Below, in pieces: positions 41,651 to 50,975 of a DNA stretch of 64,000 nt. Source of the stretch: CAYOWK01 sp964407665 (GTDB lineage: Bacteria; Pseudomonadota; Alphaproteobacteria; Caulobacterales; Hyphomonadaceae). The stretch covers positions 67,929 through 131,928 of the forward strand of contig CAYOWK010000005.1 of the NCBI GenBank assembly GCA_964407665.1, read 5' to 3'. Both the position numbers and the translations under genes were made by a program. Position 1 is the first letter of the stretch. Each line of letters opens with the position of its first letter. The notes beneath the pieces were generated by a model, which saw nothing but the letters and a program-made list of their open reading frames with translations, searched no databases and was not told the origin of the DNA.

Positions 41651-41920
41651 ATGACGGTGAAAACCTCCATATCCCTGACGGACCAGCAGGAAGCCTACGC
41701 CCGCTCGCTGGTCGAAAGCGGCCGCTTCTCCAGCCTCAGCGCGGTCCTGCAGAGCGGCCTCGAACTTCTGCGCGCCGAGACCGAAGCCAAGGACGCCGAA
41801 CTCGCCGCCCTCCGCGCCCTGCTGGACGACCGCGCGAAGGGGCCCTTCATCTCAGCGAACGAGTTTTCCGAACGGGTGGAGCAGATGATCGAGCGCAAGC
41901 GTGCCGAACTACTCGGTTGA
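41651..41920 (+). CDS. parD: ParD-type antitoxin
   Basis: An 89-residue ribbon-helix-helix antitoxin. The N-terminus KTSISLTDQQEAYARSLVESG, with GRFSSLSAVLQSGLELL, is the ParD/CopG DNA-binding fold; the C-terminal helix (FSERVEQMIERKRAELLG) would wrap the toxin. The gene overlaps parE by 20 bases and has a dyad just upstream, fitting autoregulation. Confidence 0.92.
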   Translation: MTVKTSISLTDQQEAYARSLVESGRFSSLSAVLQSGLELLRAETEAKDAELAALRALLDDRAKGPFISANEFSERVEQMIERKRAELLG

Positions 41921-42254
41921 GGTCTCGCCTCAGGCCGTCCGCGACCTGTCGGCGATCTTCGAGCACCTCGTCGAAAGCTACGGCGGGTTTGGCGACAGCA
42001 AGACCGAGGCGCTGACACGCGCTGGCAAGCGCACCCTGCGCATTCGCACTCAGGCCATCGCCCTCGGCCGACAACCCCACCAGGGAACACTCCGCCCAAA
42101 CCTCCTGCCCGGCCTTCGCTCCGTCACGAAGGACCGCGCCATCTTCTACTTCGAGATCGACGAGGAAGCCGAGCGCCTCCGCGTCCTCGCCATCTTCTTC
42201 GGCGGACAGGACCACCAGCGCGCCATGCTCATGCGTCTGTCGGGGAAGGGATAG
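41901..42254 (+). CDS. parE: ParE-type toxin
   Basis: A 117-residue RelE/ParE-fold toxin: VEVSPQAVRDLSAIFEHLVE near the start, LRPNLLPGLRSVTKDRAIFY in the core, then LRVLAIFFGGQDH and a final LMRLSG. ParE toxins poison DNA gyrase and are neutralised by ParD. It follows parD with a 20-base overlap and converges on the DUF4279 gene. No inactivating change was seen. Confidence 0.92.
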   Translation: MPNYSVEVSPQAVRDLSAIFEHLVESYGGFGDSKTEALTRAGKRTLRIRTQAIALGRQPHQGTLRPNLLPGLRSVTKDRAIFYFEIDEEAERLRVLAIFFGGQDHQRAMLMRLSGKG

Positions 42255-42675
42255 CTGTCTCTTCCCCCGGCGAACTGTCCTCCTGTACAGGATCATAAAT
42301 CTCGAACTGGATCCTCAGGCCCCGTTTCGCCAGTGCTGCAAGTGTCTCAACGGACAGAATCAGGCTCTCGCTTCTCTCGGACATGAAGACCCCACAGTAG
42401 ACATCACCCTGGAATTGATCGGACAGGTTCATCCAGACGCCGAGATCTTCCGAGGCGCCTTCGAGGATCTCCGCAATTTGCCCGCAGATGTCACCCGGCT
42501 GACGTGGTGAGGCATCAAGGAACCAGGCGCCGGTCTTGGCGACCCGGCCGCTTGGTTGGTCGCCCTTCCGTTGGCTCTTGCTGGGCGCCTTGCCAATAAG
42601 TCGGGTAACCTCGTCCGGGTCGAGATCGTCCCCGAAAAAACGCAAGCTGACGGCTGATTCCCCGATGTCCGGCAT
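42229..42675 (-). CDS. DUF4279 family protein
   Basis: A 148-residue soluble protein: SAVSLRFFGDDLDPDEVTRL, then GKAPSKSQRKGDQPS, the DUF4279 pattern also seen in immunity-like proteins. The ATG at 42675 overlaps the acyl-CoA dehydrogenase stop by one base; a GTG one codon upstream is possible. Its 3' end overlaps parE by 26 bases on the opposite strand. Function not established. Confidence 0.75.
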   Translation of the reverse strand: MPDIGESAVSLRFFGDDLDPDEVTRLIGKAPSKSQRKGDQPSGRVAKTGAWFLDASPRQPGDICGQIAEILEGASEDLGVWMNLSDQFQGDVYCGVFMSERSESLILSVETLAALAKRGLRIQFEIYDPVQEDSSPGEETAIPSPTDA

Positions 42676-43841
42676 CACCTCTTCAACCCCAACAGATTCC
42701 GCGCCACCACCCAGTTATGGATCTCCGTCGGCCCGTCATAGATCCGCATCGTGCGGATATGCCCGGCCATCAGCGACAGCGGCAGCTCCTTTGTCACGCC
42801 CATGGCGCCGTAAAGCTGCATGGCGCGGTCCAGCGTCTCCCAGCCCATCTCGGTCGCATACGCCTTGATCATCGAGATGTCGGTGCGCACGTCGCCGCCC
42901 TTGTCCAGCTTCCAGGCGGTCTCGTAGGTCATCAGCGTGGCCGCGCGGATCTTCGTGTGCGCCTCCGCGATCCAGTTCTGCACGGTCTGGCGGCTGGCCA
43001 GCGGCTCGCCGAACGTCACGCGCTGCGGCGCATAGTCCAGCATCATGTCCAGCGCCCGCTGCGCCATGCCGATGGACCATGACGCCATCTGGATGCGCCG
43101 CGTGGACAGCCGCGTCTGCATCGGTGCAAAGCCCTGACCCTCGCTCCCCAGCAGGTTGGCGTGCGGCACGCGGCAATCCTCCAGCGCCACCTCATAGGTG
43201 AACTGCCCGCCCAGCATCGGTATCTTGCGCAGCACGTTGAACCCCGGCGTCCCCTTGTCGACGAGAAACGCGGAAATGCCGCCGCGCGCGCCTTTCGCCT
43301 TGTCCGTCACGGCCATCAGGATCGTGAAGTCGGCATCGGCCGCCCGCGAAATCCAGATCTTCCGCCCGTTGATGACCCAGTCGTCGCCCTGCCGCACGGC
43401 ATGCGTCTTCATCGCAGACGGATCGGCGCCCGCGCCCGGCTCGGAGATGCCGATGGCTGAAACCGTGCCCTGCTGCACATAGGGCGCAAGATAGCGCTGC
43501 CGCTGGTCCTCGTTCACGGTCGCCATCAGCATGCGCAGGTTGGGCGAGTCCGGGGGCAGGTGGTAGGGAACGCACGTCTTCCCGATCTCGATGTTCACCC
43601 CGATCATCGCCACGGCGGGCAGGTCGGCCCCGCCGACATCCTCCGGCGCATCCAGCCCCCACAGCCCCAGCTCCCGGCTGCGCGCATCCACCGCCGCCTT
43701 CTCCTCCGCCATCAGATAGGCGCCCTTGCCGGAGGCGTCCCGCTCCAGCACGGCGTTCTCCAGCGGCATGAGATTCTCGGCGACGAACTTCGCCACCAGG
43801 TCCTGCAGCATCCGGAAGTCTTCAGGCAGCTCGAAATCCAC
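42675..43841 (-). CDS. Acyl-CoA dehydrogenase family protein
   Basis: A 388-residue flavoenzyme of the ACAD family, oxidising an acyl-CoA to the 2-enoyl-CoA with electron transfer to ETF. Signatures: AIGISEPGAGADPSAMKTHA, WVINGRKIWISRAADADF, the substrate-binding ISAFLVDKGTPGF, and the C-terminal QLYGAMGVTKELPLSLM with DGPTEIHNWVVARNLL. The GTG at 43841 follows GGAGG and begins right at the family N-terminus (VDFELPEDFRM). The longer frame extends over non-homologous sequence. It belongs with the enoyl-CoA hydratase as lipid-catabolism genes in this area. Confidence 0.9.
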   Translation of the reverse strand: MDFELPEDFRMLQDLVAKFVAENLMPLENAVLERDASGKGAYLMAEEKAAVDARSRELGLWGLDAPEDVGGADLPAVAMIGVNIEIGKTCVPYHLPPDSPNLRMLMATVNEDQRQRYLAPYVQQGTVSAIGISEPGAGADPSAMKTHAVRQGDDWVINGRKIWISRAADADFTILMAVTDKAKGARGGISAFLVDKGTPGFNVLRKIPMLGGQFTYEVALEDCRVPHANLLGSEGQGFAPMQTRLSTRRIQMASWSIGMAQRALDMMLDYAPQRVTFGEPLASRQTVQNWIAEAHTKIRAATLMTYETAWKLDKGGDVRTDISMIKAYATEMGWETLDRAMQLYGAMGVTKELPLSLMAGHIRTMRIYDGPTEIHNWVVARNLLGLKR

Positions 43842-44003
43842 AGCGCGTCCTCCACGTCCGGTCTCCCGCCGGCGCTGGGATACGATGAACCGGCAGGCGT
43901 TCCTGTGGAAGAGGGGAGGAAGCGCCCGCCTTCCGCTTGCGGCGGCGAACCTTTCCAATAGGGTGCGCCTCAATCGTCGCTTCGTTTCCCGGACAGGTCC
44001 CCC

Positions 44004-45830
44004 ATGAGACAGTTCTTCCTCGGCTCGCTCGCCCTGTTCGCCGCCGCCTGCGCCGCGACCCCGGCTGGCGAGGCGCCCGCGCCCGCGAAACCCGACCAGT
44101 CCGCCGCCTTCACGCAATATCTCGATGCAGAGTTCGAGGAGGAGGTTCTGCAAAGCCCGCAATGGCTCACCCGCCTCGGCCGCAAGGAACGCTACGGCGA
44201 ACTCGACGATCCGTCGGAAGCCGCCATGGACGCCGAACTCGCCTGGCGCCGGGAAAGCGTCGCCGGGATGAAGGCGAAGTTCGACTACGCCGCCCTCGAC
44301 CCCGCCGCCCAGACCTCCTGGGACATCTGGGCGCTGGAACTCGACCGCGCCGAGGAAAGCGTGAAATGGCGCCGCCACGGCTTCATCTTCGCGCGCGGCG
44401 GTCCGCACACGGGCCTGCCGAACTTCCTCATCAACTTCCACAAGGTCGACACCGCGGCCGACATGGAGGCCTATCTCTCGCGCATGTCCCGCATCGGCCC
44501 CGTGATCGAGGCCCAGCTGGATCGCGCCCGTCTCGCTGCGTCCGAGGGCATCCGCGCCCCCCGCTTCGCCTACGAGCAGTCACTGGACGAGATCGTCCGC
44601 GTCACCACCGGCGCTCCGTTCGGAGACGGCCCTCCCTCGCCGCTGTTCGCCGACGCCCTCGCGAAGATCAAGGCGCTGGAAACCTCAGGCGCCGCCACCC
44701 CGGAACAGGCCGCCACATGGCGGATCCGCGCGTCCGGCGCGATGACCACCTCGATGCAGCCCGCCTACGACAAGCTTGCCGCCTGGCTGGAGCGGGACGC
44801 GGAGAATGCCGACGCCGAACCGCGCGGCGTCGCGGCGCTGCCCAACGGCAAGGCCTACTACGACGCCCGCCTCAAGGCGCAGACCACCACCGACCTCACA
44901 GCCGACCAGATCCATCAGCTTGGCCTCGCCGAGGTGAAGCGCATCCGCGGCGAGATGGACGCCATCAAGGAGAAGGTCGGCTTCAAGGGCACGCTGGAAG
45001 ACTTCTTCGAATTCATGCGCACCGACCAGCGCTTCTACGCCTCCAACGACGACGCAGGCCGCGCCCGCTACATTCGCGAGGCCGAGGGCTACCTCGCCGC
45101 CATGAACGCGAAGCTGCCGCAGTATTTCGGCCGCCTGCCGAAGTCTAAGCTCGAAGTTCGCCGCGTCGAGGCCTTCCGCGAGGAGGCCGGCGGCGCCGCC
45201 CACTACATGTCCGGCGCTCCGGACGGTTCCCGCCCCGGCGTCTTCTACGCCCACCTCATCGACATGAACGCAGCGGCGCTGTTCCAGCTGGAAGCGCTGG
45301 CCTACCACGAAGGCACGCCGGGCCATCACATGCAGCGCTCGGTCGCCATGGAGATGACCGGCATCCCCGTCTTCCGCACCCAGTACTCCTACACCGCCTA
45401 CACCGAAGGCTGGGCGCTCTACGTCGAGGATCTGGCGAGAGAGATGGGCTTCTACTCGGACCCCTATAACGACTTCGGGCGTCTCTCGTCCGAGATGTGG
45501 CGCGCGATCCGCCTCGTGGTCGACACAGGCCTCCACGCCAAGGGCTGGACGCAGAAGCAGGCCGAGGACTACGCCCTCGCCAACTCCCCGCGCGCCGGCG
45601 CCGCCGTGTCCTCGGAGATGCGCCGCTACCTCGTCAGCCCGGGGCAGGCGACCACCTACAAGATCGGCGCCCTCCGCATCGCTGCCGCCCGCGACAAGGC
45701 CCGCAAGGAACTGGGCGCGAAGTTCGACTATCGCGGCTTCCACAACACCGTGCTTGGCGGCGGCGCCGTCCCGCTTCCGGTGATGGAACAGCTGGTCGAC
45801 CGCTGGATCGCCGCCGAAAAGGCAAAGTAG
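44004..45830 (+). CDS. DUF885 family lipoprotein, probable metallopeptidase (paralog 3)
   Basis: A 608-residue paralog of the two DUF885 genes at 35291 and 37270. Signal peptide FFLGSLALFAAAC with lipobox; zinc motif AYHEGTPGHHMQ; then YSYTAYTEGWALYVEDL. Its internal structure is closer to paralog 1 in places (RIRGEMDAIK, FFEFMRTDQRFY). It lies 5 kb from the pair and is divergent from the acyl-CoA dehydrogenase. Confidence 0.87.
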   Translation: MRQFFLGSLALFAAACAATPAGEAPAPAKPDQSAAFTQYLDAEFEEEVLQSPQWLTRLGRKERYGELDDPSEAAMDAELAWRRESVAGMKAKFDYAALDPAAQTSWDIWALELDRAEESVKWRRHGFIFARGGPHTGLPNFLINFHKVDTAADMEAYLSRMSRIGPVIEAQLDRARLAASEGIRAPRFAYEQSLDEIVRVTTGAPFGDGPPSPLFADALAKIKALETSGAATPEQAATWRIRASGAMTTSMQPAYDKLAAWLERDAENADAEPRGVAALPNGKAYYDARLKAQTTTDLTADQIHQLGLAEVKRIRGEMDAIKEKVGFKGTLEDFFEFMRTDQRFYASNDDAGRARYIREAEGYLAAMNAKLPQYFGRLPKSKLEVRRVEAFREEAGGAAHYMSGAPDGSRPGVFYAHLIDMNAAALFQLEALAYHEGTPGHHMQRSVAMEMTGIPVFRTQYSYTAYTEGWALYVEDLAREMGFYSDPYNDFGRLSSEMWRAIRLVVDTGLHAKGWTQKQAEDYALANSPRAGAAVSSEMRRYLVSPGQATTYKIGALRIAAARDKARKELGAKFDYRGFHNTVLGGGAVPLPVMEQLVDRWIAAEKAK

Positions 45831-45864
45831 GGGCTGGCCTCGTCGTGCTATCGCACAGTAAGCA

Positions 45865-45911
45865 GGCTCATCCTGAGGAGCGCACGCAGTGCGCGTCTCG
45901 AAGGACGAGCC
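45865..45911 (+). repeat. CTCATCCTGAGGAG hairpin repeat, copy 1
   Basis: GGCTCATCCTGAGGAGC, an inner hairpin GCGCA-CGCAG-TGCGC, then GTCTCGAAGGACGAGCC. The outer GGCTCATCCT/AGGACGAGCC ends pair almost fully. Further copies lie at 48249-48434. Confidence 0.85.
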
Positions 45912-45935
45912 GGGCGGCGTGATTTGGACCCGGTG

Positions 45936-48188
45936 ATGGCCATGAACGCAATGAACGCTAACGAGAACACCGCCCCCCGGAATGCCAGCTGGCTGCGTCC
46001 TCTTGCGGTCGCAGCGCTTCTGTTCGCGCTCTTCCTGCTGCGCGGCGTCGCCTACGAGCTCCCGCCTGTCCGTGCCGCATCTGCAGAGACCCAGTTCAAC
46101 ACCGTCCGCGCCGTGGACCGGCTCGCTCGCGTTCTGGGCGACGAACGCCCGCATCCGCTGGATACAGCCGACAATGACGCGGTCCGTGACCGTATCCTCG
46201 CAGAGGCGACGGGGCTCGGCTACGCACCGCGCGTGATGGACGACTGGTCCTGCAACTCCGCCGGATCGCGGATGGTCTGCGGCCGGGTCCGGAACATCCT
46301 GTTCGAGGCAGGCCCTGCCAGCGGCCCTGCGCTTGTCCTGTCGTCCCACTACGATTCCGTATTCGCAGCCCCGGGCGCCGCCGACGCCGGGATCGGCGTG
46401 GCCGTCTGGTTGGAGGTGGCCGAACTCCTGCGCGCGGCGCCGCCGCAGCGCCGGGTTGTCTTCCTCATCACCGATGGCGAGGAGGCGGGTCTGCTTGGCG
46501 CACGCGCGTTCGTCGCGAAGAACGCCTACGACATCGACGTTGACCGCATCATCAATCTCGAGGCGCGCGGCGTTCGCGGCCCCGCCCTGATGTTCGAAAC
46601 CAGCCGTCCCAACGCCGGTCCCGTGGCCGACTGGGCGAAGCACGTCTCCCGGCCCGGCGCCAATTCACTGATGGCGGCGGTCTACGAACAGATGCCGAAT
46701 TCGACCGATCTCACGCCGATGATGGCGGGCGGCCTGTCCGGCCTCAACATCGCCATCACGCAGGGCGTCGAATTCTACCATTCGGCCCGCGACAACCTCG
46801 AAACGCTCGACCGCCGGTCTGTTCAGCACATGGGCGACCAGGCCTGGGGCGCTGTGCGCGCCTGGCTCGAACGCGACGAAGCCGGTCCTGTCGCTGGCGA
46901 GACCGTCTACGCCGACATTGCCAACCGCTTCCTTATTGCCATGCCGCAATCCGTGGCGCTCGCGCTTCTGGCCGCCGCCGCTGTGGCCGCGTTGTGGTTT
47001 GCCGCCGCCCGGCAGGGCAGGCTGGACGTGAAGGCCGCCGCCGCCGCACCCTTCGCCCTCGCCATGGCCGGCGCCGTGTCGGCGGTTGTCCAGCTTGTCA
47101 TCAGCTCCGTACGCGGCGCGCACGACTACTGGTCGGCCTATCCGCTGGCCATGGGTGTGCTGGCGTTCGTACTGGCGCTGGGATCGCTGCTCGTTGCCCG
47201 CGTCACGCTGGCGTCGAAATCGTCGTCCGCCGCCCTCGAAGCCTGGGGCTGGGTCTGGTTCCTCGCTATCGGCTTCGGCTCGTCTCTGTTCATGCCGGGC
47301 GTATCAATCCTGTTCGTACTCCCAGGTCTTGTCTGGTCTGCCGCAATCCTCGCCCGCGTGCTCCTGCCGCGAACTGCGCTGGCGGGGTCCCTCATCGCCG
47401 CGCTGTCCCTTGTCGTCCTTTTCGTGCCGCTGCTGCACCTGCTGGAGTTCACGCTCGGCTACGGGGTGATGGCCATCTTCTCGGTCGTGATGGTGATGGC
47501 GTTCATGCCGTTGCTGGGTCTGTTCGGCGATGCGCCGCCGCGCTGGCCCACTATCGGCGCCACTGTCGCTGCACTGGCCGCCGCCTTCGCCGCCGCGCTG
47601 TTCGTGCCCGCCTATTCCATCCGGGCGCCGCAGACCATCAACGTCTACGCCCACCTCAACGCCGACACCGGAGCCGGGCACGTCTTCCTCGCCCAGCCGA
47701 AGCAGATCCTCCCGGCCTCCATGAACGCAGCCATGTCCGGGGCCGAGCCGTTCCAGATGCCGGGCGCCAGCATGATCCCCGGCCTTCCGGCCAGCATCGC
47801 GGTTGAACCCGCCACCCTCACGCTGGTCTCGACAGCGCCCGCAGAAAATGGCGGACGCACCTTGTCCTTCTCCATCGCCTCAGGCGGAGCCAGCCTCTTG
47901 CGCGTCCGCATCCCGGCCGACGCAGGCGCCCTCTCCGCATCGCTCAATGGTGTCCCAGTCACGCTGACGGCCGGTAGTCCCGCGACGATCGACTGCTACG
48001 GCCGCAGCTGTGACGGCGCGACCCTGCAAGTCACGGTGTCCGGCTCGACGCCCACCGGCTGGCTGGTGCAGGGCTACCACCGCAGCCTTCCCGCCGAAGC
48101 CGTCCCCGTCATCGAGAGCCGCCCGCCGGAAGCCGTCGCCGGCTTTACGGGCGATTCCACCATGGTCACCCGCGCCCAGGCCTTCTGA
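45936..48188 (+). CDS. M28 family membrane metallopeptidase (ERMP1-like)
   Basis: A 750-residue protein: one N-terminal membrane helix, a periplasmic M28 aminopeptidase domain, about nine further membrane helices (residues 330-560), and a soluble C-terminal beta domain. Zinc-site motifs are LSSHYDSVFAAPGAADAG, ITDGEEAGLLGARAF and the histidine in VEFYHSARDNLE. This layout is that of bacterial relatives of ER metallopeptidase 1. The ATG at 45936 is used; another lies two codons on, and no clear ribosome site is visible. Confidence 0.87.
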   Translation: MAMNAMNANENTAPRNASWLRPLAVAALLFALFLLRGVAYELPPVRAASAETQFNTVRAVDRLARVLGDERPHPLDTADNDAVRDRILAEATGLGYAPRVMDDWSCNSAGSRMVCGRVRNILFEAGPASGPALVLSSHYDSVFAAPGAADAGIGVAVWLEVAELLRAAPPQRRVVFLITDGEEAGLLGARAFVAKNAYDIDVDRIINLEARGVRGPALMFETSRPNAGPVADWAKHVSRPGANSLMAAVYEQMPNSTDLTPMMAGGLSGLNIAITQGVEFYHSARDNLETLDRRSVQHMGDQAWGAVRAWLERDEAGPVAGETVYADIANRFLIAMPQSVALALLAAAAVAALWFAAARQGRLDVKAAAAAPFALAMAGAVSAVVQLVISSVRGAHDYWSAYPLAMGVLAFVLALGSLLVARVTLASKSSSAALEAWGWVWFLAIGFGSSLFMPGVSILFVLPGLVWSAAILARVLLPRTALAGSLIAALSLVVLFVPLLHLLEFTLGYGVMAIFSVVMVMAFMPLLGLFGDAPPRWPTIGATVAALAAAFAAALFVPAYSIRAPQTINVYAHLNADTGAGHVFLAQPKQILPASMNAAMSGAEPFQMPGASMIPGLPASIAVEPATLTLVSTAPAENGGRTLSFSIASGGASLLRVRIPADAGALSASLNGVPVTLTAGSPATIDCYGRSCDGATLQVTVSGSTPTGWLVQGYHRSLPAEAVPVIESRPPEAVAGFTGDSTMVTRAQAF

Positions 48189-48511
48189 CGCGACGTGCGA
48201 AGCCGCAGACCGCATCAACGGAGCCCCCAAACAACCACGCGTCTCGAAGGCTCATCCTGAGGAGCCGCGTAGCGGCGTCTCGAAGGACGGGCCCGCCGCT
48301 TGCATCCCGACAGCCGAGCCAGGCGCACGCCGTCCCTCGAACCTCAAGGGGAAGGCTCATCCTGAGGAGCTGCAAAGCAGCATCTCGAAGGCTCATCCTG
48401 AGGAGCTGCGAAGCAGCGTCTCGAAGGACGAGCCCGCCGCCCAGCGGCGCTTCCTGTCAGGAGGAGAGCTACAGCCTCCCGGACACCGTCACCGCTGGTC
48501 CGGACGAGGCC
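48189..48511. other. 323-bp intergenic region filled with hairpin repeats
   Basis: Lies between two convergent genes. It holds copies 2 to 4 of the CTCATCCTGAGGAG repeat (48249-48434) and a truncated half-unit at about 48238-48248. Nothing else recognisable. Confidence 0.7.
48249..48434 (+). repeat. CTCATCCTGAGGAG hairpin repeats, copies 2-4
   Basis: Copy 2 at 48249-48293 (inner hairpin GCCGC-GTA-GCGGC), copy 3 at 48354-48389 (GCTGC-AAA-GCAGC) and copy 4 at 48390-48434 (GCTGC-GAA-GCAGC). Copies 3 and 4 are in direct tandem. The inner stems keep pairing while their bases differ. Confidence 0.85.
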
Positions 48512-49567
48512 TCACGCCTGCAACCCCAGCCGATAGAACCGGTTGGCCGTACCAAAGAACAGGTCGGCTTTCTCATCAGCCGAAGCGTCCCGCGCAACGA
48601 TCTTCAGCGCATTCCAAAGCGTTGAGTAGCTGCACGTCAGCTCATCGACCGGGAAGTTGCTCTCGAACATCGCCCGCGATGCGCCGAACGCCTCGATACA
48701 GGTCTCGATGTACGGCTTCCACTCTGCCGCAAGCTGGGTGGACGGCGCTGCTTCGTCCGACAGACACGACTCAAACCCGCAGAACGGCATGGCCAGCCCG
48801 CCCAGCTTCACCGATACGTTCGGCAGGCTGGCGAGCGCCTTGATATTCGCCTTCCAGCCGGCAAACCGCTCGTCCCGCTTGCCCGCATAGGACGCGATAC
48901 CCAGCGGCGTGCCCACATGGTCCAGCACGATGGGCGTCTCCGGAAACGCTCGCGCCAGATCGATCAGGTCCGGCAGCTGCGGCTCCAGCATCCAGGCGTC
49001 GAACGACAGATTGCGCGGCGCCAGCTGGGTGAACCCCTCGCGAAATTTCGGATCCGCAAACATGTATTGCGTCCGCCGGTTCAGCGGCCCAAGCACGTCC
49101 GTATCCGCATCCCACGACGCCGCATGACGGATGCCGCGAAACCGTCCGCCGCCCGCCTGGACATGCGCATCCAGAACCTCGCCCACGGCCTCACCGAGCA
49201 GAAGATCGGCATGCCCCACAATCCCCGCACACAGGCGCTGGGCGCCATAAAGACCGCTGGCCGACTGCGCCGCGATCCCGTTCACGAACTCCGTCTCGCC
49301 GACCGGCTTCATCTGTTTCGGACCATCGGCCCGGTACATCGATGTGCACTCTACGAACACCGTCGCTACGACATTGTGCCCGCTGGTCATGTCCGCCAGC
49401 AGCTCGTCGTGCAGATAGAGAGGCGAGCGGTGATTGACGTGCTGGAACGGATGCGCGGGCGGATCAGGCAGCAGATGCAGGACCGGACGCCGGTCCCAGA
49501 GATGATGGTGCGGGTCGATGATCGGCAGGTCAGGCTCGATGATCTCTTCGCGCGGCCTGACAGTCAT
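48512..49567 (-). CDS. Amidohydrolase family protein (amidohydrolase_2)
   Basis: A 351-residue TIM-barrel metal-dependent hydrolase. Motifs: IIDPHHHLWD (metal site), DHVGTPLG, and the C-terminal FESNFPVDE with the catalytic aspartate. The family includes lactonases and decarboxylases such as 2-pyrone-4,6-dicarboxylate hydrolase; the specific substrate cannot be told. GGAGG lies upstream of the ATG with a rather long spacer of nine bases. It runs behind the DUF4157 gene with a 72-base gap. Confidence 0.85.
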   Translation of the reverse strand: MTVRPREEIIEPDLPIIDPHHHLWDRRPVLHLLPDPPAHPFQHVNHRSPLYLHDELLADMTSGHNVVATVFVECTSMYRADGPKQMKPVGETEFVNGIAAQSASGLYGAQRLCAGIVGHADLLLGEAVGEVLDAHVQAGGGRFRGIRHAASWDADTDVLGPLNRRTQYMFADPKFREGFTQLAPRNLSFDAWMLEPQLPDLIDLARAFPETPIVLDHVGTPLGIASYAGKRDERFAGWKANIKALASLPNVSVKLGGLAMPFCGFESCLSDEAAPSTQLAAEWKPYIETCIEAFGASRAMFESNFPVDELTCSYSTLWNALKIVARDASADEKADLFFGTANRFYRLGLQA

Positions 49568-49639
49568 GGGCGTTCATCCTCCGATGGTCTTTCGGAGGAT
49601 CAAATCCACACTTCGCACACCGAAGATAGGGGGAGGGTA

Positions 49640-50224
49640 TCAGCCGCCGAACTGCTTGCGGTACCAGCCGACGAATTCCATGGCCCGCGCCCGCGCATCC
49701 GCTTCGACCGTCTCCCACCCGAACGCATAGCGGGAGGCGAACCCGGCGACGCCCCAGTCGCGATACTGCTCCACATGGTGCAGCTCATGCGCCCACAGTG
49801 CGAGGTTCTTCACGTCCTTCTCGTCCCGGAACACGATGGTGTCGACAAGCGTCACCGCAATCGCATTGCCATTGCGCATGGCGAACCCGGCAAGACCCGC
49901 CGGCGTCGTATCGCCCACCTTGTAGCGCACCTCATCCAGCATCTCCGCCGGGAAGAAGTCCGCCAGACCGGCGCGTATGTTGTCCGGGATCGGCTCTGAG
50001 CCTGTCCTTGCTGCGTCGCGCGAGCGAACCAGGGCCGTTTCCAGCGTGCGGGCGACGATGTCGGCGCCGAACTGGAGCTGGGAATTGGAAAGCTGGCTGG
50101 CCGTCGACACCATCAGGCTGTTGCCCGGCAGCATCGACAGCGACACCTTCTGGGCGGACGCCGTCATGGGTGCGGACGAGGCCGCTCCGGCAAGCAGGGC
50201 AATGGCAATCAGTCCACGACGCAT
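49640..50224 (-). CDS. DUF4157 family exported protein with HExxH motif
   Basis: A 194-residue exported protein. Signal peptide MRRGLIAIALLAGAASSAP ending at ASAQ, then a mixed domain with the zinc-metalloprotease-like ALWAHELHHVEQY and a following glutamate-rich ETVEADARARAMEF. DUF4157 domains are often attached to injected or toxin cargo, but this one stands alone. The start at 50224 is set by the signal peptide. Confidence 0.78.
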   Translation of the reverse strand: MRRGLIAIALLAGAASSAPMTASAQKVSLSMLPGNSLMVSTASQLSNSQLQFGADIVARTLETALVRSRDAARTGSEPIPDNIRAGLADFFPAEMLDEVRYKVGDTTPAGLAGFAMRNGNAIAVTLVDTIVFRDEKDVKNLALWAHELHHVEQYRDWGVAGFASRYAFGWETVEADARARAMEFVGWYRKQFGG

Positions 50225-50318
50225 GCTGGCGAACCCTTGCTGTCTCGCCCCCCGGCGCAGTTCTGCCGGATGCCCCATGAATGGGCCCTGAATATGGCGG
50301 CGGACCGGATCCGGAGGC

Positions 50319-50780
50319 TCAGGCGGCGCCGACGACTGCGTGGATCCGGCACTGCATCCGGACATCTGTGTCCAGATCCTCTGTCACAGAGAAACCGCTC
50401 GCTTCATAGAAGGCGGCGGCGCCGCGCGAGGTCTTGATCCAGACCGACCAGGCGCCTTCAGCGCTCGCACGGCTGATCAGCGCGCGGATCAGGACCTGGT
50501 TGGACTCGGCGCCCCAGTGGCCGGGGCAGATGAAAAGGTGCTTGATCTCCTGGTCGCCATCCGGCCTGCGTGCGATGGCGCCAAAACCGATGGTTTCGCC
50601 GCCGGATTCCAGCACCAGAACCTCACCCTTGCGGACAGCTTCCACAGGCCGGCCCAGCCAGTCTGGATCGTCCATCAGACGGCGCCGGAAGTCGGGCCAC
50701 ATCAGCGAGGTACGAACCTGGATGCCTTCCAGGTCGGTGCAGTCGGAGAGTCGGGCAGGGCGAACATGGGCTGTGGACAT
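50319..50780 (-). CDS. GNAT family acetyltransferase
   Basis: A 153-residue N-acetyltransferase. Residues 1-20 give the first strand (HVRPARLSDCTDLEGIQ); ETIGFGAIARRPDGDQEIKH, LFICPGHWGAESNQVLIRAL (acetyl-CoA loop, somewhat atypical) and GAAAFYEASGFSVTED complete the fold. Acceptor unknown. It is 94 bases before the DUF4157 gene on the same strand. Confidence 0.82.
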   Translation of the reverse strand: MSTAHVRPARLSDCTDLEGIQVRTSLMWPDFRRRLMDDPDWLGRPVEAVRKGEVLVLESGGETIGFGAIARRPDGDQEIKHLFICPGHWGAESNQVLIRALISRASAEGAWSVWIKTSRGAAAFYEASGFSVTEDLDTDVRMQCRIHAVVGAA

Positions 50781-50975
50781 ACGAATTTTCTCTGGGGAGG
50801 TCGTCTTTACGGGAATCCTAGCAGGCAGGCGCGCTGCGAATAGTTCCTAAATGCAACTTTAGCCTGATCCAGATTGTCGCAATCCCGCAACGTCAGCCTT
50901 CCCTGAGCGGGCGGCTCCGTTGACACCCTTGGCGCGTTTGGCGAGGGTCTGCGTCGGCCAGACGCCGGGGAGCTG

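Noticed and set aside
44685..46643. A 652-codon open frame on the minus strand across the DUF885 and M28 genes
   Set aside because: It covers parts of two recognised genes on the plus strand and crosses a non-coding repeat, with no recognisable domain of its own.
48238..48434. A CRISPR-like array
   Set aside because: The units contain internal hairpins with variable stems, spacing is irregular, two copies abut with no spacer, and related single copies exist elsewhere. No cas genes are present.
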